Origin: an uncultured Eubacteriales bacterium
Lineage (GTDB): Bacteria; Bacillota; Clostridia; Oscillospirales; Oscillospiraceae
Length of the DNA stretch: 20,447 nt
NCBI GenBank assembly: GCA_900549495.1
Contig: UROL01000010.1
Coordinates: 1-20,447, forward strand
Direction of reading: 5' to 3'
Positions 1 through 7,138 of the stretch are shown here, one piece after another. Made by a program: the position numbers and the translations under genes. The stretch's first letter is position 1; each line of letters opens with the position of its first letter. The notes beneath the pieces were generated by a model, which worked only from the letters and a program-made list of their open reading frames with translations, ran no database searches and was not told the origin of the DNA.

Positions 1-574
1 CGCCGGAGGTAACGATCTTCACGTCCTCCTTCTTCTTGCCCACCACCTTCAGGGCATTTTGCAGCCCGGCCAGGGTGATGACGGCGGTGCCGTGCTGGTC
101 GTCATGGAAAATGGGAATGTCGCATTTTTCCTTCAGCTTCCGCTCAATTTCAAAGCACCGGGGGGCGGAAATGTCCTCCAGATTGATGCCGCCGAAGGAG
201 CCGGAGATAAGGTAAACCGCATTGACAAAGGCGTCCACGTCCTTGGTTTTGATGCACAGGGGGAAGGCGTCCACATCGCCGAAGGTCTTAAAAAGCACGC
301 ATTTGCCCTCCATCACCGGCATTCCGGCCTCGGGGCCAATGTCCCCCAGGCCCAGCACGGCGGAGCCGTCGGTAATCACGGCGCATAGATTATGCCGCCG
401 GGTCAGCTGGTAGGACTGGCTCACGTCCTTCTGAATTTCCAGACAAGGCGCTGCCACCCCAGGGGTATAGGCCAGAGACAAATCATCCTTGGTCTGGGCG
501 GGAACCGTGGCCGTCACTTCAATCTTTCCCTTCCACTGCCGGTGCAGCCGGAGAGATTCCTTTGCGTAATCCAT
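1..574 (-). CDS. NAD(P)-dependent malic enzyme, 5' part only (gene runs off left edge)
   Basis: Oxidative decarboxylation of malate to pyruvate in the cytosol. The minus strand reads from ATG at 574 without a stop to base 1, giving about 191 N-terminal residues. Visible signatures are an early LAYTPGVA motif, [26 protein letters not shown], and FHDDQHGTA, which together are characteristic of the malic enzyme N-terminal domain with its substrate- and metal-binding aspartates. The NAD-binding domain would begin where the window ends (a KIVTSG stretch). The start is supported by an AGGAGG ribosome binding site (plus-strand cctcct at 581-586). The family is usually near 390 residues in the short bacterial form, so roughly half is present. 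The gene is divergent from the sugar operon to its right. Choice of NAD or NADP cannot be judged from this fragment. Confidence 0.93.
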   Translation of the reverse strand, partial: MDYAKESLRLHRQWKGKIEVTATVPAQTKDDLSLAYTPGVAAPCLEIQKDVSQSYQLTRRHNLCAVITDGSAVLGLGDIGPEAGMPVMEGKCVLFKTFGDVDAFPLCIKTKDVDAFVNAVYLISGSFGGINLEDISAPRCFEIERKLKEKCDIPIFHDDQHGTAVITLAGLQNALKVVGKKKEDVKIVTSG

Positions 575-601
575 AAATGCCTCCTGAATATTTTTTTATT
601 T

Positions 602-629
602 ATTATACATGAAATCCCAAAAAAGTAAA
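602..629 (-). promoter_or_regulatory. Promoter of the malic enzyme gene
   Basis: On the minus strand a perfect TATAAT (plus bases 602-607) is preceded by TTTACT (624-629) at a 16-base spacing. It lies about 28 bases upstream of the malic enzyme start codon, leaving a short AT-rich leader that holds the AGGAGG site. The -35 box matches consensus at four of six bases. Confidence 0.7.
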
Positions 630-696
630 CCCAATTCCACCGGTTTGCTGCCTTTTCTGCCAGTGCCGTCCATGGGTCGAGGCCACCGAAACTGTC

Positions 697-778
697 GGGC
701 TCTGACCAGCAGAGAAGCCCGGAGCTGCACCCCCCAACTCGGGGCATTCCGGGCACCTGGGCTGAACAATACCCCCAG
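697..778 (+). other. GC-rich structured island in the 503-base spacer between malic enzyme and mglB
   Basis: The spacer 575-1077 holds no convincing gene. Its middle part is GC-rich and structured, between two AT-rich promoter blocks. Visible inverted repeats are GGGCTCT/AGAGaAGCCC (697-703 with 711-720), GCCCGGA/TCCGGGC (717-723 with 748-754) and CTGGG/CCCAG (757-761 with 774-778). The last is followed by CTTTTT. The first two share bases 717-720 and so exclude each other. It could be a small RNA, a leader structure or a copy of an interspersed repeat; the sequence alone does not decide. Short reading frames across it have no ribosome binding site or recognisable protein. Confidence 0.35.
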
Positions 779-949
779 CTTTTTGCCCGCTGAAATGGGC
801 CCCGGAGTGGGCTTTATTTATGAAATGACCATATAACCCAGAGACGTTAGTAAAAGAATTGACAAAACAAGACAAAAATGAAAAAATATTTCACAAAAAA
901 CAGCACAAAAGATTGGGGGTTTTGCCAGACGGAAATTGTCATTTTCAAC

Positions 950-978
950 TGGACAGAAGGTTATTTACGTGTTAAAAT
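950..978 (+). promoter_or_regulatory. Probable promoter of the mgl-like sugar operon
   Basis: TGGACA (950-955) and TAAAAT (973-978) are separated by 17 bases, a good sigma-A pair. Transcription would start near 985 and give a leader of about 90 bases before the mglB-like start. An upstream TTGACA (859-864) has no good -10 partner. I see no convincing catabolite-repression (cre) site. Confidence 0.65.
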
Positions 979-1077
979 GTCTTCAGACCGAGTGAAAAGC
1001 CGCTGGCAACAAGGCCGGAGGGGCACTCAGTACAAAAATGGGATAGGATCCCGCATCATGAAAAGGAGTATCATTCA

Positions 1078-2097
1078 ATGAAAAGAATCCTCGCTCTCGT
1101 TCTCGCAGTCGTTATGGTGATGAGCCTGGCTTGCGTCGCCTCCGCCGCTGACGTCAAGACCTACAAGGTCGGCTGCTCCATCTACACCTATGACGACAAC
1201 TTCATGACCCTGTACCGCAACGAAATCCTGGACTACTTCAAGACCCTGGAAACCGACACTGTGAAGTACGACGTGACCATGGCCGACGGCAAGAACGATA
1301 TGGCCGAGCAGACCAACCAGGTGCAGAACTTCATCCAGCAGAAGATGGATGTCATCATCCTGAACCTGGTCCAGACCTCCTCCGCCGACGCCATCATCGA
1401 CATGGTGGTTGAGGCTGGCATCCCCCTGGTTCTGATCAACCGTGAGCCCCTGGCTTACGACAAGGACGGCAAGACCCTGGACGAAGCCTACGAAGGCATC
1501 CTGGACAACCCCACCGTCTGCTACGTCGGCGCTGACGCTCGTCAGTCCGGCACCTTCCAGGGCGAGATCGTTGCTTCCCTGGAGAACCACGGCGACATCA
1601 ACGGTGACGGTGTCATCAACTACATCATGATCGAGGGCGACCCCGAGAACATCGACGCTCAGTATCGTACCGAGTTCTCCGTCAAGGCTCTGACCGACGC
1701 TGGCTACAAAGTCAAGTGCCTGGACGACCAGGTTGGTAACTGGCAGCAGGCCAAGGGCCAGGAGCTGACCGCCAATGCTCTGACCGCTCATGGCTACGAC
1801 GTGGAAGTCGTCTTCTGCAACAATGACGGCATGGCTCTGGGCGCTGTGGCTGCTATCCAGGCTGCTGGCCGTATCGTCGGCGAAGACATCTATGTCCTGG
1901 GCGTTGACGCTCTGGAAGAGGCTGTTCAGCTGATCAAGGCTGGCGACATGACCGGCACCGTTCTGAACGACCACATTGGCCAGTCCCACAAGGCTGTTGA
2001 CGTCGCTGTTGCTGCTCTGAACGGCGAAGAGATCGACAACTACTACTGGGTTGACTACGTGAAGGTCGATAAGGCTTACGCTGAGGCCAATTACTAA
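1078..2097 (+). CDS. mglB: Galactose/methyl-galactoside-type sugar ABC transporter substrate-binding protein
   Basis: Extracellular sugar-binding component of an ABC importer, 339 residues. An N-terminal signal peptide with a long hydrophobic core ends at an ASA-AD site near residue 23; a SLAC stretch just before it is a poor lipobox, so anchoring is uncertain. The mature protein aligns without gaps to known MglB landmarks: YDDNFM near the start, NREP, an EF-hand-like calcium loop DINGDGVIN (173-181), NNDGMALGAV, GVDALEEA and GTVLND. Most sugar ligands of MglB are present (Asp and Phe of DDNF, Asn of NREP, D193, R197, the Trp of GNW, and the Asn/Asp of the last three motifs), but the histidine that binds sugar in E. 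coli MglB is N191 here. AAAAGGAG at 1061-1068 fixes the start. Codon use is very uniform (CTG, GGC, GAC), as in highly expressed genes. It is the first gene of the operon with mglA and mglC; the actual sugar is inferred. Confidence 0.9.
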   Translation: MKRILALVLAVVMVMSLACVASAADVKTYKVGCSIYTYDDNFMTLYRNEILDYFKTLETDTVKYDVTMADGKNDMAEQTNQVQNFIQQKMDVIILNLVQTSSADAIIDMVVEAGIPLVLINREPLAYDKDGKTLDEAYEGILDNPTVCYVGADARQSGTFQGEIVASLENHGDINGDGVINYIMIEGDPENIDAQYRTEFSVKALTDAGYKVKCLDDQVGNWQQAKGQELTANALTAHGYDVEVVFCNNDGMALGAVAAIQAAGRIVGEDIYVLGVDALEEAVQLIKAGDMTGTVLNDHIGQSHKAVDVAVAALNGEEIDNYYWVDYVKVDKAYAEANY

Positions 2098-2148
2098 GCT
2101 ACACCGTCAGCGATTCCATCGCAATGAACTCATAAACAAATGAGGGGC

Positions 2149-2180
2149 GACGGGTGGGTCTAACGGCTCACCCGTCCTTT
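2149..2180 (+). terminator. Stem-loop between mglB and mglA (leaky terminator or mRNA stabiliser)
   Basis: A 12-bp stem (2149-2160 with 2165-2176, two G-U pairs) closes a TAAC tetraloop and is followed by CTTTCTT. The tail is too weak for full termination. In ABC operons such a hairpin after the binding-protein gene commonly raises binding-protein transcript relative to ATPase and permease; that role is inferred here. Confidence 0.7.
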
Positions 2181-2204
2181 CTTGATACAAAGGAGGTTCA
2201 ACGC

Positions 2205-3716
2205 ATGTCCGAGTATGTGCTGGAAATGACCGGGGTTTGCAAGTCCTTCCCTGGCGTGAAAGCATTGGATCATGCCCAGCTGCAGCTTCATCCCGGCAAG
2301 GTTCACGCTCTGATGGGCGAGAACGGTGCCGGTAAATCCACCCTGATGAAGTGTATGTTTGGCATCTATAAAATGGATGAGGGTCAGATTAAGATTGACG
2401 GGGAACCGGTGACCATTCGGGACTCCATGGACGCCCTGCAAAAGGGCATTGCCATGGTGCACCAGGAGCTGCAGCCCATTCCCGCTCGTACCGTGGGCGA
2501 GAATATCTTCCTGGGCCGCTATCCCATGAAGAAATTCCTGGGCTTCATCCCCATGATTGACCACGATAAGATGTACGCCGACACGGCAGAGCTGCTGAAA
2601 AAGGTGCGGATGAACTTTGACCCCAGGCAGAAGGTGGGCGAGCTGAGCGTTTCCCAGATGCAGTCTGTGGAAATTGCCAAGGCTGTCTCCGCCAACTGCC
2701 GGGTGCTGATTCTGGACGAGCCCACTTCCTCCCTTACCCAGAACGAGGTAGAGGCCCTGTTCCGGATTATCAAGGATTTGAAGGCCGAAAATGTTGCCAT
2801 CGTCTATATCTCCCACAAGATGGACGAGATTCTTCGCATTGGTGACGAAGTGACCATCATGCGTGACGGCCAGTACATCGGCACCTGGGAAGCCAAGGAT
2901 TTGACCACGGATAAAATCATTACCAAGATGGTGGGCCGGGAGCTGACCAACCTCTATCCCCCCCGGGAGAATGTGGTGGGCGACGAAATCCTGCGGGTGG
3001 AGAACTTCACCTCCATCAACCCCAAGAGCTTCCGCAATGTCAATTTCACCCTGCACAAGGGCGAAATCCTGGGCGTGGGCGGCCTGGTGGGCGCACAGCG
3101 TACCGAGCTGATGGAGGGCCTGTTCGGCATCCGTTCCCATGAGCAGGGCACCATCTACTATAAGGGCAAGGAAATGAAGGTTGACCGCCCCAAGGATGCC
3201 ATCGACAACGGTGTTGCCCTCCTGACGGAAGACCGCCGGGGCAGCGGCATCATGGGTGTGCTTAGCGTAGCGGATAATATTTCCATTTCTTCCCTGCAAA
3301 AGTATCTGGACTTTGGTATTTCCATCAACAATAAGAAGGTGGAGAATCTGGTGCAGGATAATGTTCACAAGATGAACATCAAAACACCCTCCTCCAAGAC
3401 CCTGATTAAATCCCTCTCCGGCGGCAACCAGCAGAAGGTGCTGATTGGTCGTTGGCTGGCAAATGACCCGGATGTGTTGATTCTGGACGAGCCTACCCGA
3501 GGCATCGACGTGGGCGCAAAGTACGAAATCTACTGCATTATTGCGGAGCTGGCAAAGCAGGGTAAGGGCATTATTATGATTAGCTCCGAAATGAGCGAGC
3601 TGATTGGTATGTCCGACCGCATTATGGTCATGTGCGACGGCCGGGTGACCGGCTTCGTGGATGGGAAAGAGGCAACCCAGGAGAACATCATGGCATTGGC
3701 CACACAGTTTGAGTGA
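2205..3716 (+). CDS. mglA: Sugar ABC transporter ATP-binding protein, two fused ATPase domains
   Basis: Energises the sugar importer at the inner face of the membrane; 503 residues, the normal size for MglA/RbsA-type double ATPases. Domain 1 has Walker A GENGAGKST (38-46), the Q-loop in MVHQELQP, a variant signature LSVSQMQ and Walker B LILDEPT (D171, E172). Domain 2 has a degenerate P-loop (GGLVGAQRTE), an intact LSGGNQQK signature and Walker B LILDEPTRG (D428, E429). This asymmetry is normal for the family. The chosen ATG at 2205 has a perfect AAAGGAGG eight bases upstream (2189-2196); an in-frame ATG at 2154 lies inside the preceding stem-loop and lacks such a site. The permease gene follows after 20 bases. 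Confidence 0.93.
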   Translation: MSEYVLEMTGVCKSFPGVKALDHAQLQLHPGKVHALMGENGAGKSTLMKCMFGIYKMDEGQIKIDGEPVTIRDSMDALQKGIAMVHQELQPIPARTVGENIFLGRYPMKKFLGFIPMIDHDKMYADTAELLKKVRMNFDPRQKVGELSVSQMQSVEIAKAVSANCRVLILDEPTSSLTQNEVEALFRIIKDLKAENVAIVYISHKMDEILRIGDEVTIMRDGQYIGTWEAKDLTTDKIITKMVGRELTNLYPPRENVVGDEILRVENFTSINPKSFRNVNFTLHKGEILGVGGLVGAQRTELMEGLFGIRSHEQGTIYYKGKEMKVDRPKDAIDNGVALLTEDRRGSGIMGVLSVADNISISSLQKYLDFGISINNKKVENLVQDNVHKMNIKTPSSKTLIKSLSGGNQQKVLIGRWLANDPDVLILDEPTRGIDVGAKYEIYCIIAELAKQGKGIIMISSEMSELIGMSDRIMVMCDGRVTGFVDGKEATQENIMALATQFE

Positions 3717-3736
3717 GCGAGCGGAGGCTAGACATA

Positions 3737-4759
3737 ATGAATGGAACAAGATTGAAACAACAAAATGTTGGTACGAAAACCTGGGATGTCATCAAGGGCA
3801 ATCCCATTGCGGTGATTCTGGTCCTGGCGGCCATTGTTGTTGGCTGCGTGGTGGACAATTTCTTCTCTTGGGGCAACCTGAGTAACCTGCTGAGCAATAC
3901 GGCAGTTCGTTTCCTGATTGCTCTGGGCGTGTCCGGCTGTCTGATTACCAAGGGCACTGACCTGTCCGCCGGTCGTCAGGTGGGCCTGGCTGCCTGCCTG
4001 GCCGGTATCCTGTGCCAGAGAGGCGACTACACCGGCCGTATGTGGAAGAGCGTTCCCGAGATGAACATCTTCCTGGTGATGCTGATTGTGGTGGCTATTG
4101 GCGCTGTGGTGGGCCTGATTAACGGCCTGATTATTGCCAAGCTCCATGTGCCCCCCTTCATTGCAACCCTGGGTACCCAGACCATTATCTACGGCATCGC
4201 CCTGGTGGTGACCGATGCCCAGCCCATCGGCGGCTTCCAGAAGGTGTATACCAAGCTGATTACCGGCCGTGTGGGCAATGTCCGTGGCTTCCACATTCCA
4301 TACCTTGCCTTCGTGGCATTGGTTTTCGGCCTGCTGTTCTGGTTCATCTATAACAAGACCCGGCACGGCAAGTATATGTACGCCATCGGCGGCAACGAAG
4401 TGGCTGCTGAGGTCTCCGGCGTCAACACCGCCAAGACCACCATTTGGATTTACATCACTGCCGGTATCATGTATGCCTTCGCTGGCTATCTGCTGGCCGG
4501 TAAGTCCGGCGGCTCCTCCGCCAGTATGGGTACCGGCTACGAGCTGGAAGCCATCGCAGGCTGTACCATCGGCGGTGTCTCCACCACCGGCGGTATCGGT
4601 ACCGTCCCCGGCATCCTGGTGGGTGTGCTGGTGTTTGAGCTGCTGAAGATTATTCTGCAGTTCCTCAGCGTCAACCCCTACTACAACTACATTGTGCAGG
4701 GCCTGGTCATTGTTGTGGCCGTTGCTCTGGACATCCGGAAGTACCTGGCGAAGAAGTAA
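3737..4759 (+). CDS. mglC: Sugar ABC transporter permease (MglC/RbsC type)
   Basis: Membrane channel of the sugar importer, 340 residues, mostly hydrophobic with about eight to ten membrane spans. Family landmarks are TDLSAGRQVGLAA in the first third, VGLINGLIIAKLHVPPFIATLGT (the conserved coupling and substrate-path region), and GYELEAIAGCTIGGVSTTGGIG near the C terminus. The ATG at 3737 is favoured because GGAGG lies at 3723-3727; a GTG at 3713 overlapping the mglA stop is in frame but has no better site. The stop codon TAA overlaps the start codon of the next small gene (TAATG), so the two are probably translated in a coupled way. Substrate is assumed from the MglB-like partner. Confidence 0.92.
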   Translation: MNGTRLKQQNVGTKTWDVIKGNPIAVILVLAAIVVGCVVDNFFSWGNLSNLLSNTAVRFLIALGVSGCLITKGTDLSAGRQVGLAACLAGILCQRGDYTGRMWKSVPEMNIFLVMLIVVAIGAVVGLINGLIIAKLHVPPFIATLGTQTIIYGIALVVTDAQPIGGFQKVYTKLITGRVGNVRGFHIPYLAFVALVFGLLFWFIYNKTRHGKYMYAIGGNEVAAEVSGVNTAKTTIWIYITAGIMYAFAGYLLAGKSGGSSASMGTGYELEAIAGCTIGGVSTTGGIGTVPGILVGVLVFELLKIILQFLSVNPYYNYIVQGLVIVVAVALDIRKYLAKK

Positions 4760-5004
4760 TGAACCAGCAGGAGCTTCAGGAGAAGGAGCGGCTTTTGGAG
4801 GAAAAGGAGCAGGCATTGAACCAGCGGGAAAAGCAGCTGGACGCATTCTCTGCTGCCATGGATGCCAAAAAGAAGCAGCTGTACGGAAAGCTTCCCATAA
4901 CAGTCAAGCAGGTGGACTGCATCCTCTGGATATCCTGCGGCCTGCTGGCCGCAGTGGTGGTGCTGATTATCCTGGAAGCTACCGGAATCTTCAAAATTGG
5001 ATAA
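4759..5004 (+). CDS. Small coiled-coil protein with one membrane helix, coupled to mglC
   Basis: I do not recognise a named family. The 81-residue protein has a highly charged, Glu/Lys/Gln-rich N-terminal half (about 1-45) with heptad-like spacing, ending in KKKQLYGKL, then a single hydrophobic helix from about residue 54 to 74 and a very short tail (GIFKIG). It therefore looks like a tail-anchored membrane protein with a cytosolic coiled coil. Its ATG shares a base with the mglC stop (TAATG), and the operon terminator begins at its own stop codon, so it belongs to the sugar-import operon. It may assist assembly or localisation of the transporter, but that is inference. Confidence 0.75.
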   Translation: MNQQELQEKERLLEEKEQALNQREKQLDAFSAAMDAKKKQLYGKLPITVKQVDCILWISCGLLAAVVVLIILEATGIFKIG

Positions 5005-5047
5005 AATAGGTGCTGCCTCCCTAGCCGGGGGCAGCACCTGCTATTTT
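5003..5047 (+). terminator. Rho-independent terminator of the mgl-like operon
   Basis: A strong stem (core AGGTGCTGCC at 5008-5017 with GGCAGCACCT at 5030-5039) is flanked by AAAATAG (5003-5009) and CTATTTT (5041-5047), so A and T tracts sit on both sides. It starts at the stop codon of the small coiled-coil gene. Confidence 0.9.
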
Positions 5048-5128
5048 GGTGCGGCTTTTGCGGAAAGGTTGCCCCAAAGGCAGGGGGGCGGCTCCTGTTG
5101 CAGCGCAGTGGGGCTTTTTCGCAGCCCA

Positions 5129-5161
5129 AGGGGGAGGGCTTATGGCGCTTCCCCTCTTTTT
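5129..5161 (+). terminator. Second hairpin with T-run upstream of typA
   Basis: An 11-position stem (5129-5139 with 5145-5155, one mismatch, one G-T pair, TTATG loop) is followed by CTTTTT. It may be a backup terminator for the sugar operon or the end of a short transcript between 5048 and 5160. No gene is seen there. Confidence 0.5.
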
Positions 5162-5228
5162 GTTGCAAATTGCCGGAAAAGGGGCCGGAAAAGCCGGGAA
5201 AATCTGTTGGAAACTTTTGGGATAAATA

Positions 5229-5257
5229 TTGCATTTTCTGCTGTAGTGTGCTATATT
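5229..5257 (+). promoter_or_regulatory. Promoter of typA-capA
   Basis: TTGCAT (5229-5234) and TATATT (5252-5257) are 17 bases apart. TG at 5249-5250 makes an extended -10 element. Transcription would start near 5264, about 40 bases before the start codon. Confidence 0.75.
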
Positions 5258-5305
5258 TTATTGTTGAGAGTAAAGAAATCCAACAAAAAAGAAGGAGAGC
5301 AATGT

Positions 5306-7138
5306 ATGCCATCTCAGGATAAAATCAGAAATATAGCCATCATCGCCCACGTCGACCATGGTAAGACTACCCTGGTGGACGAAATGCTGAAGCAGGGCGG
5401 CATTTATCGTGAAAATCAGGCCACTGTAGACCGGGTTATGGACTCCGGCGACTTGGAGCGGGAGCGGGGCATTACCATTCTGGCCAAAAATACCTCCGTC
5501 CACTACAAGGACTACAAGATTAACATTGTGGATACCCCGGGCCACGCCGACTTCGGCGGCGAGGTGGAGCGTATCCTGAAAATGGTCAACGGCGTTATCC
5601 TGCTGGTGGATGCTGCCGAGGGCCCCATGCCCCAGACCCGCTTCGTGCTGCAAAAGGCACTGGAGCTGGGCCACAAGGTGATTGTGGCTGTGAACAAGGT
5701 GGATAAGCCCGATGCCCGCGTCCACGAGGTGATGGACGAGGTTCTGGAGCTGCTGCTGGATTTGGATGCCACCGACGAGCAGTTCAACAGCCCCACCATC
5801 TTCTGCTCTGGCCGTCAGGGCACCGCTTCCTACAGCCCCGACGAAATGGGCACCGACCTAAAGCCCCTGTTTGAGACCATCATCCAGTATATCGATGCTC
5901 CCCAGGGCGATGCCAACGCTCCCCTGCAAATGCTGGTTTCCTCCATCGACTACAATGAGTACGTTGGCCGTATCGCCGTGGGCCGGGTGGAGCAGGGCGT
6001 GATTAAGGTCAACCAGGATGTGATTATCTGCGACTACCACGACCCCAGCGTGAAAACCAAGGGCAAGGTGGTGGCCCTGTATACCTTCGACGGCCTGGGC
6101 AAGACCCCCATTCAGGAGGCCAGCGCCGGTGAAATCGTGGCCCTGTCCGGTATGGCAGACATCACCATTGGCCGCACTCTGTGCGCCCCCGAGGCGGTGG
6201 AGCCCCTGCCCTTTGTGAAAATCAGCGACCCCACCATCGAAATGACCTTCGCCGTCAACGATTCTCCCTTCGCCGGAAAGGAAGGCAAGTTCGTCACCTC
6301 CCGGAACCTCCGGGATCGGCTGGAAAAGGAGCTGCTGAAGGACGTTTCCCTGCATGTGTCCGAGCAGGGCACCGATGCCTTCAATGTGGCTGGCCGGGGC
6401 GAAATGCACCTGTCCATTCTCATGGAGACCATGCGCCGGGAGGGCTATGAGTTCTCCGTGTCCACCCCCCGTGTCCTGACCAAGGAGATTGACGGCAAGG
6501 TCTGCGAGCCCATCGAGCGGATGGTTGCCGACGTGCCCGAGGAATGCATGGGCTCCGTCATTGAGAAAATGGGCCGCCGCAAGGGCGACCTGGTGAGCAT
6601 GACCCCCATGGGCAGCCGCTATCGTCTGGAGTTCCTGGTTCCCTCCCGGGGCCTGTTCGGCTACCGCAACGAGTTCCTGACGGATACCCGGGGCGAGGGC
6701 ATCATGTCCTCCGTGCTGGACTCCTACGCCCCCATGAAGGGCGAAATTGAGCGCCGCCTCACCGGCTCCCTGGTGGCCTTCGAAACCGGCGAGGCCGTGG
6801 CCTATGGCCTGGCTGCCGCTCAGGAGCGTGGCCAGCTGTTCATCACCCCCGGTACCCCGGTGTATGCCGGTATGGTTATCGGCGTTTGCAGCCGGAATGA
6901 GGATATGACCGTTAACGTCTGCAAGCGCAAGCAGCTGACCAATATGCGTGCCGCCGGTTCCGACGAAGCAACCCGGCTGACACCCCCCAGAAATATGTCC
7001 CTGGAGCAGTGCCTGGAATTCCTGGCGGACGACGAGCTGCTGGAATGCACTCCCAAGAGCCTACGCATCCGCAAGCGGGAGCTGGATCACGCCGCTCGTA
7101 TGCGTGACCTGATGAAGAAGCGCGCCAAGGAAAACTGA
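5306..7138 (+). CDS. typA: Ribosome-associated translational GTPase TypA/BipA
   Basis: A GTPase of the elongation-factor class that acts in 50S ribosome assembly and stress adaptation; 610 residues, the usual length. G1 is AHVDHGKTTL (residues about 14-23), the switch region has RERGITI, G3 is DTPGHADFG, G4 is NKVDK and the region SGRQG follows. The EF-G-like domains and the TypA-specific C-terminal region follow (GRGEMHLSILMETMRREGYE, RGLFGYRNEF, TPPRNMSLEQ near the end). The ATG at 5306 is preceded by AAGGAG (5292-5297) and gives the family's N terminus; the open frame upstream crosses a terminator and is not coding. Another ATG at 5302 opens a six-codon frame only. The stop overlaps the next start (TGATG). 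Confidence 0.96.
   Translation: MPSQDKIRNIAIIAHVDHGKTTLVDEMLKQGGIYRENQATVDRVMDSGDLERERGITILAKNTSVHYKDYKINIVDTPGHADFGGEVERILKMVNGVILLVDAAEGPMPQTRFVLQKALELGHKVIVAVNKVDKPDARVHEVMDEVLELLLDLDATDEQFNSPTIFCSGRQGTASYSPDEMGTDLKPLFETIIQYIDAPQGDANAPLQMLVSSIDYNEYVGRIAVGRVEQGVIKVNQDVIICDYHDPSVKTKGKVVALYTFDGLGKTPIQEASAGEIVALSGMADITIGRTLCAPEAVEPLPFVKISDPTIEMTFAVNDSPFAGKEGKFVTSRNLRDRLEKELLKDVSLHVSEQGTDAFNVAGRGEMHLSILMETMRREGYEFSVSTPRVLTKEIDGKVCEPIERMVADVPEECMGSVIEKMGRRKGDLVSMTPMGSRYRLEFLVPSRGLFGYRNEFLTDTRGEGIMSSVLDSYAPMKGEIERRLTGSLVAFETGEAVAYGLAAAQERGQLFITPGTPVYAGMVIGVCSRNEDMTVNVCKRKQLTNMRAAGSDEATRLTPPRNMSLEQCLEFLADDELLECTPKSLRIRKRELDHAARMRDLMKKRAKEN

Noticed and set aside
603..875. 90-codon minus-strand frame in the mgl upstream spacer
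   Set aside because: No ribosome binding site, covers promoter elements, and has no recognisable protein features; better explained as structured non-coding DNA.
990..1015. Possible cre (catabolite repression) site before mglB
   Set aside because: TGAAAAGCCGCTGGCA is two bases too long and does not fit the 14-base consensus.
1075..1989. 304-codon minus-strand open frame opposite mglB
   Set aside because: Results from the biased codons of mglB; Val/Asp/His-rich with no recognisable fold.
2160..3749. 529-codon minus-strand open frame opposite mglA
   Set aside because: Shadow of a clear ABC ATPase; the His/Leu/Gly-rich translation has no motif and no ribosome binding site.
3728..4846. 372-codon minus-strand open frame opposite mglC
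   Set aside because: Antisense of the permease; composition is typical of reverse-read hydrophobic genes.
4997..5305. In-frame upstream extension of typA
   Set aside because: It would run through the mgl terminator and the typA promoter; the start at 5306 has a good ribosome binding site and matches the family's N terminus.
5302..5322. Six-codon frame starting four bases before the typA ATG
   Set aside because: Could act as a decoy start, but the ribosome binding site spacing favours 5306 and nothing else supports it.
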